Notes under the pieces: model-generated
The model's database searches: none
What the model was told of the DNA's origin: nothing
The model's input: the letters and a program-made list of their open reading frames with translations, nothing else
Translations under genes and position numbers: made by a program
Assembly: GCF_900637195.1 (NCBI RefSeq)
Contig: NZ_LR134356.1
Coordinates: 992,001-1,056,000, forward strand
DNA: 64,000 bases
Direction: 5' to 3'
Origin: Mycolicibacterium aurum
GTDB lineage: Bacteria; Actinomycetota; Actinomycetes; Mycobacteriales; Mycobacteriaceae
Part shown: positions 1-11,152 of the stretch, in pieces
How the letters are laid out: the number at the start of each line of letters is the position of its first letter
Position numbering within the stretch: position 1 is the first letter of the stretch

Positions 1-349
<349 letters not shown>

Positions 350-388
350 TTATCGAGACGTTGCCGTGGCGATTCGAGCGCGCCCGAT

Positions 389-1105
389 TCACCGAAAGGC
401 GGCGGCCAGCGGCGATGGAGAGGACGGAGTCAGCGGGGTGGTGAGCATGACGGGCGCCTGCGCCATGAATCGCGGTGTCACGCCTCGGTGTTCGTCAGCC
501 GCATGCACGGTGAACGGGTGCACGATGTACATGTCGCCAGGGGAGCCGGTGGCGTGGCGGACGGGCCGCCGGGAGCTCGCCGCGGCGACCAGGGCGGCGG
601 CTTCGGCGGCGTCGAGCGCGCGCTCGTCGAGGGTGGCCGCGGTGTCGCGGTGCGAGCCCACCCTAATCCGGGTCGGCGCGTCATCGATCGTCACCTCGGA
701 CAGCAGGGTCAACAGCAGCACAGTGTGCGGCCGGCCGGTCACCGCCCAGGAGCCGTCGGGACACGGCGTGTTGAGATCGACGTGCCAGCCCCGATCGTCG
801 ACAGACGAGGGCAGCGGAAACCGGACCGGGATGTTGCCCAGTGATCCGCGCGGCAGCCAGGCGCCGGCACCGCAGATCTGATCCAGTGCGTCAGCAAGCC
901 GCCGACTGGCCGCGATCTCGCCGAGCGGCCCGTCGCCGCTGAGGTCGGCAGCCCACAGCACCGGCTGTGTCCACGAGGCCGGGTCGTCCGACGACAAACC
1001 CAGTTGCTTCCACAGCATCGCGCGCGCCGCGTCGGCAACATCCCTCCGCACAGCGTGGTCGACTTTGAGGTATCCGTCGCGGACGAAGGCATCGATGTCG
1101 ACCAT
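389..1105 (-). CDS. Phytanoyl-CoA dioxygenase (PhyH) family protein
   Basis: A 238-residue protein starting MVDIDAFVRDGYLKV, the usual N-terminus of PhyH-like Fe(II)/2-oxoglutarate oxygenases. The iron-binding HxD is seen in WHVDLNT near residue 128, and the distal His region is HPFTVHAADEHRG near residue 200, with Arg in TPRFMAQAP as the likely 2-oxoglutarate ligand. The family hydroxylates a wide range of small substrates, so the substrate cannot be named. It stands alone between the antigen 85 gene and the PGRS-like gene, both on the same strand. Confidence 0.8.
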   Translation of the reverse strand: MVDIDAFVRDGYLKVDHAVRRDVADAARAMLWKQLGLSSDDPASWTQPVLWAADLSGDGPLGEIAASRRLADALDQICGAGAWLPRGSLGNIPVRFPLPSSVDDRGWHVDLNTPCPDGSWAVTGRPHTVLLLTLLSEVTIDDAPTRIRVGSHRDTAATLDERALDAAEAAALVAAASSRRPVRHATGSPGDMYIVHPFTVHAADEHRGVTPRFMAQAPVMLTTPLTPSSPSPLAAAFR

Positions 1106-1166
1106 GACGTCAGCGTGGCACAGATATGACGCTGCCCACCAATGGTTTTCGGGCAGAAATACCGAC

Positions 1167-1206
1167 GGGCACGGTGTCGACCGCCGCAGCGGCCTGCACC
1201 GTGCCC
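1167..1206. terminator. Hairpin downstream of the PGRS-like gene
   Basis: GGGCACGGTG at 1167-1176 pairs perfectly with CACCGTGCCC at 1197-1206, with a smaller inner stem. It begins about 20 bases after the stop codon of the minus-strand gene ending at 1227. There is no T tract, which is common for mycobacterial intrinsic terminators. Confidence 0.5.
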
Positions 1207-1226
1207 GCAGGAGGTTCCGTCAGGTG

Positions 1227-2672
1227 TCAGGAGCTCGAGGCGGTGCCGCCGTCATTGCCGTCGTTGCCCTGGTTGCCGTCCGCGGCGCCACCGCGGCCGC
1301 CGGCGCCGCCGTTGCCACCGGTGCCGGCCTTGCCCGCACCCGGGGTCGCGTTGCCGCCGTTGCCGCCGTTGCCACCGATGCCGGTGCCCTCGGTGACGGC
1401 CGAACCGCCGTCGCCACCGGTGCCGCCGTTGCCGCCACGAGCGATTCCGCCGGAGGCGTTTCCGCCGTTGCGTCCCACGCCGCCGTTGCCGCCGATGGAG
1501 CCGCCGTCGCCGCCGTTGCCACCGCGGCCGCCGGTGGTGTTGCCGCCTTCGGTCGACGTCGCGCTGCCGCCGACGCCACCGCGGCCGCCGAGACCGGTGA
1601 GCTCGGCGCTGCCGCCGGAGCCCGCAGAGCCGCCCGTGGCGGTGCCCGCTTCCGAGGTGGCGGAACCGCCGCCGCCACCGTTGGCGGCGCGGGAGGCCAG
1701 GCGATCGCCGCCGTTGCCGCCGTTGCCGCCCACCGCTTTACCTTCCTGGTAGGCCGTGGCATTGCCGCCCTTGCCGCCGTTTCCGCTCAGATCGGGCGTG
1801 GCCCCACCGGAGACGAGGCCGTAGCCGCCGCTGCCGCCGCTGCCGCCGGTGGCGGTCTGCGAGGAGGTGCCGCCCGTCCCGTCCGCCGCACCGACCGTGG
1901 CCGCGCCGCCTGCGCCGCCCGCACCGGGGCCGAGTGCAACACCGGAATCGTCACCGGGCAAAGGCAATCCGATGTTCGCGGTGCCGCCGGTGCCACCTGC
2001 GCCGCCGGTGGCATTGCCGAACAGCGACGACGCAGCTCCGCCGGCCCCGCCGTTGCCGGCCAGGCTCGGGAAGAGGCCGGCGCCGTTGCCGCCCCGGCCG
2101 CCGGCAGCGCCGAGCGCATTGGCGTTGGCGCCCGCTGCGCTGGTGTTGTAGTCGTTACCGCCCGCTCCACCTGCACCGCCACTGCCACCGAAGAGGCCTG
2201 CGTTGCCGCCGTTGCCGCCCGCCGTCGCGGCGGAGAGCAGGGTCCCGTCCTCGTTGTACACGGCGTCCTTGCCGATGGCGCCCGCGCCGCCGCTGCCCCA
2301 GAGCAGGCCGCCGTTGCCGCCGTTGCACGCCGCACCTTCGCAACCTTCAACGGCGTCAAGGCCATTGCCGATCAGCCAGCCACCGTCGCCGATCATGGGC
2401 CGCAGGGCAATCGGGGCGGCGAGGCTCTGGACGTTCTGCTCGGATGCGCTGGTCTGGCCTCCGCAGCCGATGAGCGCGGTGGGTACGCACTGCTCGCTGG
2501 CGACCAGTTTGATCTCGGCGCCGTAGGCCGGAGTCGCCGTCGGTTCCTGGGTCGCGATGGCAGTCGCAACCAGCGCGCCGAGCCCGACCATTGCCGCGCC
2601 TGCGACCCCTGTGGTGACGTGCCGGTGTACGGAACGCACTGTCGCAGTGCGTGGTCCGGACTTCGCGTACAT
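1227..2672 (-). CDS. Secreted PGRS-like glycine-rich repeat protein without a PE domain
   Basis: A 481-residue protein. The ATG at 2672 has a good ribosome site (AAGGGGA). The N-terminus has a twin-arginine-free signal-like segment (GVAGAAMVGLGALVATAIA) and no PE domain. After about residue 90 a motif resembling the PE_PGRS junction appears (GGWLIGNGLDA, then NGGNGGLLWGSGGAGA), followed by about 350 residues of GGxGGx repeats rich in Gly, Ala, Asn and Ser. The cysteine pairs near residues 62-69 (CVPTALIGC) and 112-117 (CEGAAC) might form disulfides. The function is unknown. The repeat makes this stretch prone to length change by recombination or slippage. Confidence 0.75.
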   Translation of the reverse strand: MYAKSGPRTATVRSVHRHVTTGVAGAAMVGLGALVATAIATQEPTATPAYGAEIKLVASEQCVPTALIGCGGQTSASEQNVQSLAAPIALRPMIGDGGWLIGNGLDAVEGCEGAACNGGNGGLLWGSGGAGAIGKDAVYNEDGTLLSAATAGGNGGNAGLFGGSGGAGGAGGNDYNTSAAGANANALGAAGGRGGNGAGLFPSLAGNGGAGGAASSLFGNATGGAGGTGGTANIGLPLPGDDSGVALGPGAGGAGGAATVGAADGTGGTSSQTATGGSGGSGGYGLVSGGATPDLSGNGGKGGNATAYQEGKAVGGNGGNGGDRLASRAANGGGGGSATSEAGTATGGSAGSGGSAELTGLGGRGGVGGSATSTEGGNTTGGRGGNGGDGGSIGGNGGVGRNGGNASGGIARGGNGGTGGDGGSAVTEGTGIGGNGGNGGNATPGAGKAGTGGNGGAGGRGGAADGNQGNDGNDGGTASSS

Positions 2673-2988
2673 AAATTCCCCTTGCTCATACTGGCCTGGT
2701 CATGTGGTCAGGCGCGGTTCCTTGGCGTTTCCTGAGAAAGCAGGATCAGTGTTGGGTGGGCGGTGTCGGCGGTCAATGCCTACGTCTGAGGCTTCCGGGC
2801 CGATTTGCGGGCACACTGAGCAGGACCGTGCTGACGGTTACGTTAAAAGCACCAGGTCAGACCGTTGCAGATTCCGGCAGAAGGTGCCTGAACAGCGGAA
2901 TCGGCACCCGGAAAAAATATTTCTCGGGGAAAGTTCCCGCGCGCCGCTCGAACTGCCACTGCCGGAAAGAGATTGCGAGCCGGGCGGC
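2673..2988. other. Intergenic stretch between the MFS pump and the PGRS-like gene
   Basis: No convincing gene is seen in these 316 bases. The stretch must hold the promoter of the minus-strand PGRS-like gene (start at 2672) and the 3' end of the MFS transcript. An AT-rich segment at 2907-2929 (CCCGGAAAAAATATTTCTCGGGG) resembles the palindromic repeat arms at 26.8 kb and 46.2 kb, but only loosely. Open frames through it have GC-rich shadow composition. Confidence 0.4.
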
Positions 2989-4203
2989 CTACCGCTGCCG
3001 CCCGAAGCTGAATCCCACGCAGGCGATCGCCGCGCAGCACACCATCACGGCGCCCAGCGGAGCCGCGGTATGTTCCCCGCCCAGGCTGACCAAGGGCGAC
3101 ACCGTTGCCGCAAGCAGGAACTGTGTGGCGCCCAGAACCGCCGATGCAGTGCCCGCGGCGCGCGGTGCAGCCGACAACGCCAGCGCGGTGGTGTTGCCGA
3201 AGACCAGTCCCATGCCCGCCACGGCGACGAACAGCGGCAGCGCCAGCCAGCCCACCGGGACGCCGAGGACTGCGAGCGCCAGCACGGCAACGCCTGCGGC
3301 CAGTATCGCGGCCAATCCGACGCCGGCGACAGCGCGAGGCTCGCGGTGCGACGTGAGCCGGGCACTGAGTGCGCTCATCAGTAGTAGCCCCGACGCATTG
3401 ACCCCGAACATCGCACCGTACTGCGCAGACGACAGGCCCATCATCGTCTGGTAGATGAACGGTGACGCCGAGATGTAGGCCATCATCACTGCGAACGCGA
3501 AGCCGAACGCGATCAGGTGGCCGATGTACGTGCGGTGCAGCAGGTCCCGCAAAGGTGAACCCGTGGTGGACTTTTCGGCACGCAGCCGGGCGCGGCGCTC
3601 TTCGGTGTGCGTTTCGCGAATGACCACCAGTGTCGCGACGAGCATGGCGACGACCAGCACGAGGATCACCGCGAGCGCGCCCCGCCAGCCGAGGGGGCCG
3701 ACCAGGAACCCGCCCGCCAAGGGTGCGGCGATCGGAGCCACGCCACCGACGATCATCATCAGGCTGAAGGCCCGGGCCGCCGCACGTCCGGTGGCCAGAT
3801 CGGAGATGATGGCGCGCCCGATGACCATGCCGGCCGCTCCGGTGAGCCCCTGCGCCAGGCGTGCTCCGACGAGCACCTCGATCGACGGAGCGAGGACCGC
3901 CACCACGCTCGCGGCCACGCAGACCGTGGCGCCGATCACGAGCGGCCTCACCCGGCCGAAGCGGTCTGACAGAGGTCCGAAGACGAGCTGGCCGGCGGCC
4001 AGGCCGAGGAGGAACGCCGTCAGTGTCAGCTGCACGTTGGTGGGCGAGGTGTGCAGGTCGTCGACCATCCGGGGGAACGCGGGCAGGTACAGATCGGTGG
4101 CGAACGGCGCCACCGCGGACAGCAGTGCCAGCGTCACGAGCAGCCCGAGTGTGATCCGGGGTGCGGACTCGGGCCGGGTCCGGGCGTCGACAGCTGAGGT
4201 CAT
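2989..4203 (-). CDS. Bcr/CflA-type MFS multidrug efflux transporter
   Basis: A 404-residue membrane protein with about 12 transmembrane segments. It has the DHA1 signature ATDLYLPAFP in the first helix region and GPLSDRFGRVRP in the loop between helices 2 and 3, typical of Bcr/CflA drug:proton antiporters. The ATG at 4203 is preferred over an upstream TTG at 4227 because a CGGAG ribosome site lies just before it and because the TTG falls inside the operator palindrome. It is divergent from the MarR gene, which probably represses it. The exported compound cannot be deduced. Confidence 0.85.
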   Translation of the reverse strand: MTSAVDARTRPESAPRITLGLLVTLALLSAVAPFATDLYLPAFPRMVDDLHTSPTNVQLTLTAFLLGLAAGQLVFGPLSDRFGRVRPLVIGATVCVAASVVAVLAPSIEVLVGARLAQGLTGAAGMVIGRAIISDLATGRAAARAFSLMMIVGGVAPIAAPLAGGFLVGPLGWRGALAVILVLVVAMLVATLVVIRETHTEERRARLRAEKSTTGSPLRDLLHRTYIGHLIAFGFAFAVMMAYISASPFIYQTMMGLSSAQYGAMFGVNASGLLLMSALSARLTSHREPRAVAGVGLAAILAAGVAVLALAVLGVPVGWLALPLFVAVAGMGLVFGNTTALALSAAPRAAGTASAVLGATQFLLAATVSPLVSLGGEHTAAPLGAVMVCCAAIACVGFSFGRQR

Positions 4204-4216
4204 GGGAAACTCCGAA

Positions 4217-4252
4217 GTAGTTATCAATTGATAGTTATCATTCTATAACTAC
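4217..4252. promoter_or_regulatory. MarR operator in the divergent promoter region
   Basis: A 12-base perfect palindrome TATCAATTGATA lies at 4222-4233. The half-site TAGTTAT occurs in direct orientation at 4218-4224 and 4232-4238 and inverted (ATAACTA) at 4245-4251. The region is AT-rich in a GC-rich genome and lies between the divergent efflux and MarR starts, as expected for an autoregulated MarR site. TATAAC at 4244-4249 may be the -10 box of the MarR gene. Confidence 0.75.
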
Positions 4253-4253
4253 C

Positions 4254-4715
4254 ATGTACAGTGGAGCGGTGCAAGCCCGACCGTCGCGTGCAGAACAGCT
4301 CGCGGACCTCGCCGATGTCGTGATGGCGGTGGCGCGCGCCGTCAAGGCGCAGGCCGCCGCCGACCCGGCGGTCCTCGATCTGTCCGCCACCGAGATCACC
4401 GTGCTGCGCTACCTCGATCACCATCCCGACGTCGGACCCAGCGCTGTCGCCGCGGCGACCGGGCTGCAACGCTCCAACATGAGCCGCGCGCTGCGCGATC
4501 TCGAAGCCAAGGGTTTGGTGCGACGGTCACCCGACCCGGTCGACAGCCGGCACGCGGTGCTGCGTTCCACCGGGTTGGCGGCGGAGAACCTGTCGCGGTT
4601 GCGCGCCATCTGGGCGCGGCTGGTCGGCGACGCACTCGACGCCTCGGGGGAGCAGCACGATCTGGCCTCGACGCTGGCGTTACTGCGCGCGCTGGAGAGC
4701 GGACTCGGCCGATGA
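4254..4715 (+). CDS. MarR family transcriptional regulator
   Basis: A 153-residue protein with a winged helix-turn-helix: ITVLRYLDHHPDVGPSAVAAATG, the recognition helix around LQRSNMSRALRDLEAKGLV, then the wing with VDSRHAVL. The family binds as a dimer and usually loses DNA binding on contact with small phenolic or other ligands. The ATG at 4254 has no ribosome site, and a -10-like TATAAC ends 5 bases before it, so the mRNA may be leaderless. It is divergent from the Bcr/CflA pump and overlaps the following gene by 4 bases (ATGA), so the two are co-translated. Confidence 0.88.
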   Translation: MYSGAVQARPSRAEQLADLADVVMAVARAVKAQAAADPAVLDLSATEITVLRYLDHHPDVGPSAVAAATGLQRSNMSRALRDLEAKGLVRRSPDPVDSRHAVLRSTGLAAENLSRLRAIWARLVGDALDASGEQHDLASTLALLRALESGLGR

Positions 4716-5602
4716 CACTGCTCCGTCGTCGGCGGATCGTGGTGCCGGTGGGTCGCTTCGACGCGTCCGCCGATCGGTGGCGCGACTCGACCCGTAGTGG
4801 GTCGGTCGAGTGTGCGCATCTGACGGTGACGACATACAACATCTGGTTCAACGACCTGTACCGGCAACAGCGCTACCGGGCGATCGCGGCGCTGCTGTCG
4901 CGAGAACTCCCCGATGTCATGGTCTTCCAGGAGGTGACCGAGGCTGCCCTCGAGGTGTTTCTCGCACAGTCCTGGATCAGGAAGCACTACAGCCGGGTTG
5001 CCGTCACCGGGGAGGGCAATTACGGCATGCTGCTGCTGTCGCGGCTGCCGATCCGGCGGAGCACCTACACCAGGCTGCCCACGCGGCTGGGTCGCGGTTA
5101 CCTGACAGCGGAATTCACCATCAACGGCGTCGACCAGAAGATCGTGTCCGTCCATCTCGAAAGCGGGAAACAGGGGAAGGGGCTGCGGGCCCGTCAACTG
5201 TCGTGTCTGTTTCGCGCATTCCGCACCGACCCCGATGTGCTTCTGCTCGGCGATTTCAACATGCGCGACAACGAGAACCATCTGCTCGACCCGCGCTACC
5301 AGGATGTGTGGCCCACCCTGCGTCCCGACGAGTCGGGATTCACCGAGGACACCTCGATCAACCTCATGCGCTACGACATGAAGAACAAGCACCGCCACGT
5401 CCGGTTCGACCGGGTCCTGGTCAAAGGTCCGGCGTGGCGGGCTGACGGCATCGGGCTACTCGGTTGCGAACCCATCACACCGTCGCTGCCGAGGATCTTC
5501 CCGTCGGACCACTTCGGCGTGCTGTGCCGCCTGACGGCTCAACCGGTTTCCGGAGCGCCGGCCGGCCGCACGGGTTGGCGGCGGCGCGTGATCTCGAGGT
5601 AG
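4712..5602 (+). CDS. Endonuclease/exonuclease/phosphatase-fold protein
   Basis: A 296-residue protein. The EEP fold is marked by TYNIWF near residue 40 (metal-binding Asn), FQEVTE near residue 70 (metal-binding Glu), SVHLES, LLGDFNM (catalytic Asp and Asn) and the final SDHFGV (catalytic His). The pattern is closest to the tyrosyl-DNA phosphodiesterase 2-like subgroup of the family, but members also act on phospholipids or other phosphoesters. It overlaps the MarR gene by 4 bases (ATGA). The first 40 residues are unlike the family core. Confidence 0.75.
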   Translation: MTLLRRRRIVVPVGRFDASADRWRDSTRSGSVECAHLTVTTYNIWFNDLYRQQRYRAIAALLSRELPDVMVFQEVTEAALEVFLAQSWIRKHYSRVAVTGEGNYGMLLLSRLPIRRSTYTRLPTRLGRGYLTAEFTINGVDQKIVSVHLESGKQGKGLRARQLSCLFRAFRTDPDVLLLGDFNMRDNENHLLDPRYQDVWPTLRPDESGFTEDTSINLMRYDMKNKHRHVRFDRVLVKGPAWRADGIGLLGCEPITPSLPRIFPSDHFGVLCRLTAQPVSGAPAGRTGWRRRVISR

Positions 5603-5603
5603 G

Positions 5604-5624
5604 TGGTCACCGTGACGGTGACCA
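5604..5624. terminator. Bidirectional hairpin between convergent genes
   Basis: TGGTCACC at 5604-5611 pairs with GGTGACCA at 5617-5624 around a GTGAC loop. It lies between the stop of the EEP-fold gene (5602) and the stop of the convergent glycogen phosphorylase gene (5637). Confidence 0.6.
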
Positions 5625-5636
5625 ACTATGCCGAAA

Positions 5637-8162
<2,526 letters not shown>

Positions 8163-8290
8163 GGGCTCTCCTGCGGTCTCGGGGCGAGTGGTGGACGCGT
8201 TATTGTTCCGCCCCTGCATTTCATAACAGGGTCAGGGATGTGAACGCGCGGTTCGCCGCCAATTGTTCACTCGGGATTGCCGGGTGAATA

Positions 8291-10201
8291 TTGACGATGT
8301 TGACTGGACGGGTGACGACCGGGACAGGCCGCAGAGCTGCGCTGCGCGGACGCCTGTCCGAGGCCATGCCGCCGATGTGGCATCTGATCGGCTGGACGGT
8401 CGCGGTGGGTGCGCTGTGCTTCGGGGTGCGCGCCCTCGTGCACTTCGAGAGCTGGTCCTACGCGATGGTGTGGCCCGCGGTCGCGCCCCAGATGGTGGCG
8501 CTGCTGACGTCGCCGCGTCGTCAGTGGCCCGTCTACCTCGCCACCTTCGCCGCGATCCAGATCATCCCGGCACGGATCTTCCTGGAGAACTCGCCCGAGG
8601 TCGGGGTGGTGTCGACGATGACGGCCGTGACGTTCGCCGCCGCCATGCTGCACCGCGACCAGGACTGGGTGACCGGCCGCAGCGACTCGCTGCGCAGCTG
8701 GCAGCGGTTCCTGGTCTACGGCGTGTTCCTGGCGCCGCTGCTGGCCAGTCCGCTGGGGATCGCCAGCTTGATATGGAACGGCGAGATCGCCACCGACCTC
8801 CGGTCGCTGGCCTTCGCGGCGTTGGCCTGGTACCTGACCGAGGCCGTCGGCATCGCGTTCCTCGTCCCGTTGATGCTGCGGTGGGACCACTACCGTCGGC
8901 GCCATCCCTGGCGCGAGGTCATGTGGTTCGTGGCGATGACCTTGCTGACGGTGGCACTCTGCGCCGCCTCGGCGACGAAGGGGAGCTTCGTCCTGATCTT
9001 CCTCACCGGCCTGCCCGCGCTGCTGGTGCTGATCCGGTCCGGCATCGCGGCGGCGTTCGCGGCCATGGCCGTCTGCTCCGGCCTGGTGCTCGGCAGCACG
9101 TTCGCCGGATACGGGCCGTTCGCCGCGTCGCTGGACAACCCGGGGCAGGCGATGATCTCGGCGCAGGTGTTCGTGCTCGGCGCCTTCACGATGGTGGTGA
9201 CCGTCGCCGCGGCGCTGGAGGACCGGATGCGACTGGCTGCCCTCGACAACGCCAGCTACAAAGCCTATGAACTGGTGGCCGAGCTGACCGGCGACGTGGT
9301 GGTCCTCGTCGACGCCGACGGCAACCTCCTGCGTCGCGCGTCGCCGGGTCACGAGATCCTCGACCTGCCCGACGGGCGCGTCACCAAGGAGATGTGGCTC
9401 CAACAGGTCCACCCCGACGACCGCGCCGCACGTGCGCAGTTTCCGAGCTCCGGACATTCCGGGACGTCGGACCCGTTCCGTATCCGCAGGACGGACGGCA
9501 CGTGGGGCTGGTACGTCGTGCACAGTCGACGCACCGCCGACGGGCTGACCGCCGCGGTGCTCCGCGACGTCACGCTGGAGCGGGAGGTGCAGGACTCGCT
9601 CGTGGACATGGCCAACACCGATCCGCTGACCGGGCTGGCCAACCGGCGCGGGCTCGCGTGCCGCGCCGCCGAGATCTGGGCCCGGGCCCGCGCCGACGGC
9701 GAACAGGTCACCGCGCTGTTCATCGACCTGGACCACTTCAAGTCGTTCAACGATCTCTACGGCCATCAGGCCGGTGACGAGTGCCTGCGCCGCGTCGCCG
9801 ATGTCCTGCAGAATCTCGCCGACCCCAGCCTGTGCGTATCGGCGCGCTACGGCGGCGAGGAGTTCGCGGTCGTGCTGTCCGGGTGCGATGCCCCGCACGA
9901 GTTCGCAGGCGGCCTCGCCTCCGCGATCCGGGCACTGCAGATTCCCCATCTGGGAACGGACTCCGGGGCGGTGACGATCAGCGCCGGCGTCGCGACACTG
10001 CGTCCATGGCACACCGGCGCCGATCCCGACGCTGCGGTCGCCGAGCTGCTCGACCGCGCCGACAAGGCGCTCTACGTCGCGAAATCTAAGGGCCGCAACA
10101 CGATCTCGATATTCGGTGATGACCCGGTGCTAATCGGCGAGCAGGTTCACCACGCCGCGGAACACCCGCGGGAGGCCGCAGGCAGCGGGCACGATGAGTG
10201 A
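8291..10201 (+). CDS. Membrane diguanylate cyclase (MASE1-like, PAS, GGDEF)
   Basis: A 636-residue protein. The N-terminal 300 residues hold about eight hydrophobic segments of MASE1-like sensor type. A PAS-like region follows around residues 320-430, then a GGDEF domain starting at DPLTGLANRRG. The active motif is GGEEF at about 521-525, so synthesis of cyclic di-GMP is expected. The RxxD inhibitory site that usually lies nine residues upstream is absent (PSLC there). The first codon is TTG at 8291; an ATG at 8297 is equally possible. The 3' end overlaps the convergent flavoprotein gene by 72 bases. The signal sensed is unknown. Confidence 0.9.
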   Translation: MTMLTGRVTTGTGRRAALRGRLSEAMPPMWHLIGWTVAVGALCFGVRALVHFESWSYAMVWPAVAPQMVALLTSPRRQWPVYLATFAAIQIIPARIFLENSPEVGVVSTMTAVTFAAAMLHRDQDWVTGRSDSLRSWQRFLVYGVFLAPLLASPLGIASLIWNGEIATDLRSLAFAALAWYLTEAVGIAFLVPLMLRWDHYRRRHPWREVMWFVAMTLLTVALCAASATKGSFVLIFLTGLPALLVLIRSGIAAAFAAMAVCSGLVLGSTFAGYGPFAASLDNPGQAMISAQVFVLGAFTMVVTVAAALEDRMRLAALDNASYKAYELVAELTGDVVVLVDADGNLLRRASPGHEILDLPDGRVTKEMWLQQVHPDDRAARAQFPSSGHSGTSDPFRIRRTDGTWGWYVVHSRRTADGLTAAVLRDVTLEREVQDSLVDMANTDPLTGLANRRGLACRAAEIWARARADGEQVTALFIDLDHFKSFNDLYGHQAGDECLRRVADVLQNLADPSLCVSARYGGEEFAVVLSGCDAPHEFAGGLASAIRALQIPHLGTDSGAVTISAGVATLRPWHTGADPDAAVAELLDRADKALYVAKSKGRNTISIFGDDPVLIGEQVHHAAEHPREAAGSGHDE

Positions 10202-11152
10202 CCGCAGCGGCGACGTCGCGGCCTGGAGCAGCCCGCTGGTCATCAGTTGGTAGCGCCGGGTGGTGCGGCGCCACTGCTCTTCGTAGTCACCGGGCCGGTC
10301 TGCGGCCACGCTGTCGACCAGCAACCGCGAGGCGGCGAAGGCCAGTCCCAGTCCTTCGCCGGTGAGCGCGTCGACGTATCCGGCGGCGTCGCCCACCAGC
10401 AGGACCCGCCCCGCCACCCGGCCGCGCACCCGCTGACGCAGCGGCCCCGCGGCTCGGTCGGGTTCGTGGGCGAAACCGTCGATGCGTTCCCGCAGCCTCG
10501 GGAACGCATCCAGATGATCATCGAAGCGAGCCTGCCGCGACGTCAGGATTGCGATGCCCACACAGTCATCGGCCACCGGCGTCACGTAGGCCTCGCCTGC
10601 CCCGGGCACGCGCGACCAGTACACCTCGACGAAGTCGTTCCACGGAGCCACCGCGATGTGCCGTTTGAGGCCCCATCGCCGGATCCGGCCCGGCGGCTGG
10701 TCCAAGCCGAGGGCTGCCCTGATCGGTGAGTGCAGGCCGTCCGCGGCGGCCAGATACCGGGCGCGAATCCCGTTGACCGACACCGAGTCCGCATCCTGGG
10801 TGACACGGCCGACCTTGTCGTGCACGAGCTTGACCCCGGCCCTGTCGGCCTCGGCGAGCAGGGCGGCGTGCAGTGTGACGCGCCGTACTCCCAGCCCGGC
10901 GCCGGAATCGAAAAGCGCCGTGACACCCCGCCGTTCGTCGAAGTACGAGATGCCCCGCAGCGGCTTTCCCTCGGGCGCGACGCCGAGCAGGTTCAGCTGC
11001 TGTACCGCATGTGGCATCAACCCCTCACCGCATGCCTTGTCGATCGGGCCGGTGCGCTTCTCGATGACGACGGTCTGCAGGCCCGCACGGGCCGCATGGA
11101 TCGCGGTGGCCAGGCCCGCGGGCCCGCCCCCGGCGACCAGCAGGTCGATCAC
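10130..11152 (-). CDS. FAD-dependent oxidoreductase (geranylgeranyl-reductase/hydroxylase type)
   Basis: A 340-residue flavoprotein with the Rossmann motif VAGGGPAGLATAIHAARAG at the N-terminus, an internal AADGLHSPIRAALGL (DG motif) and VGDAAGYVDALTGEGLGLA (GD motif) typical of group A flavoprotein hydroxylases and geranylgeranyl reductases. The GTG at 11152 overlaps the stop of the upstream methyltransferase by 4 bases (GTGA). The position after a type III PKS and an ICMT-like methyltransferase mirrors SrsC, the flavoprotein hydroxylase of the Streptomyces phenolic-lipid operon. A role in ring hydroxylation or quinone formation of a resorcinol is inferred. Confidence 0.85.
   Translation of the reverse strand: MIDLLVAGGGPAGLATAIHAARAGLQTVVIEKRTGPIDKACGEGLMPHAVQQLNLLGVAPEGKPLRGISYFDERRGVTALFDSGAGLGVRRVTLHAALLAEADRAGVKLVHDKVGRVTQDADSVSVNGIRARYLAAADGLHSPIRAALGLDQPPGRIRRWGLKRHIAVAPWNDFVEVYWSRVPGAGEAYVTPVADDCVGIAILTSRQARFDDHLDAFPRLRERIDGFAHEPDRAAGPLRQRVRGRVAGRVLLVGDAAGYVDALTGEGLGLAFAASRLLVDSVAADRPGDYEEQWRRTTRRYQLMTSGLLQAATSPLRSLIVPAACGLPRVFRGVVNLLAD

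Noticed and set aside
1300..2330. CRISPR array
   Set aside because: The repeats are short, irregular, in frame and encode GGxGGx; there are no regular spacers and no cas genes in the window.
1065..2735. Plus-strand frame of 556 codons through the PGRS-like gene
   Set aside because: Antisense of a Gly-rich repeat; its Ala/Val/Gly-rich translation is what such repeats give in this frame, while the minus-strand gene has a ribosome site and signal peptide.
2907..2929. Third copy of the palindromic intergenic repeat
   Set aside because: CCCGGAAAAAATATTTCTCGGGG shares the layout and some bases with the arms at 26.8 and 46.2 kb, but the match is too loose and no second arm is present.
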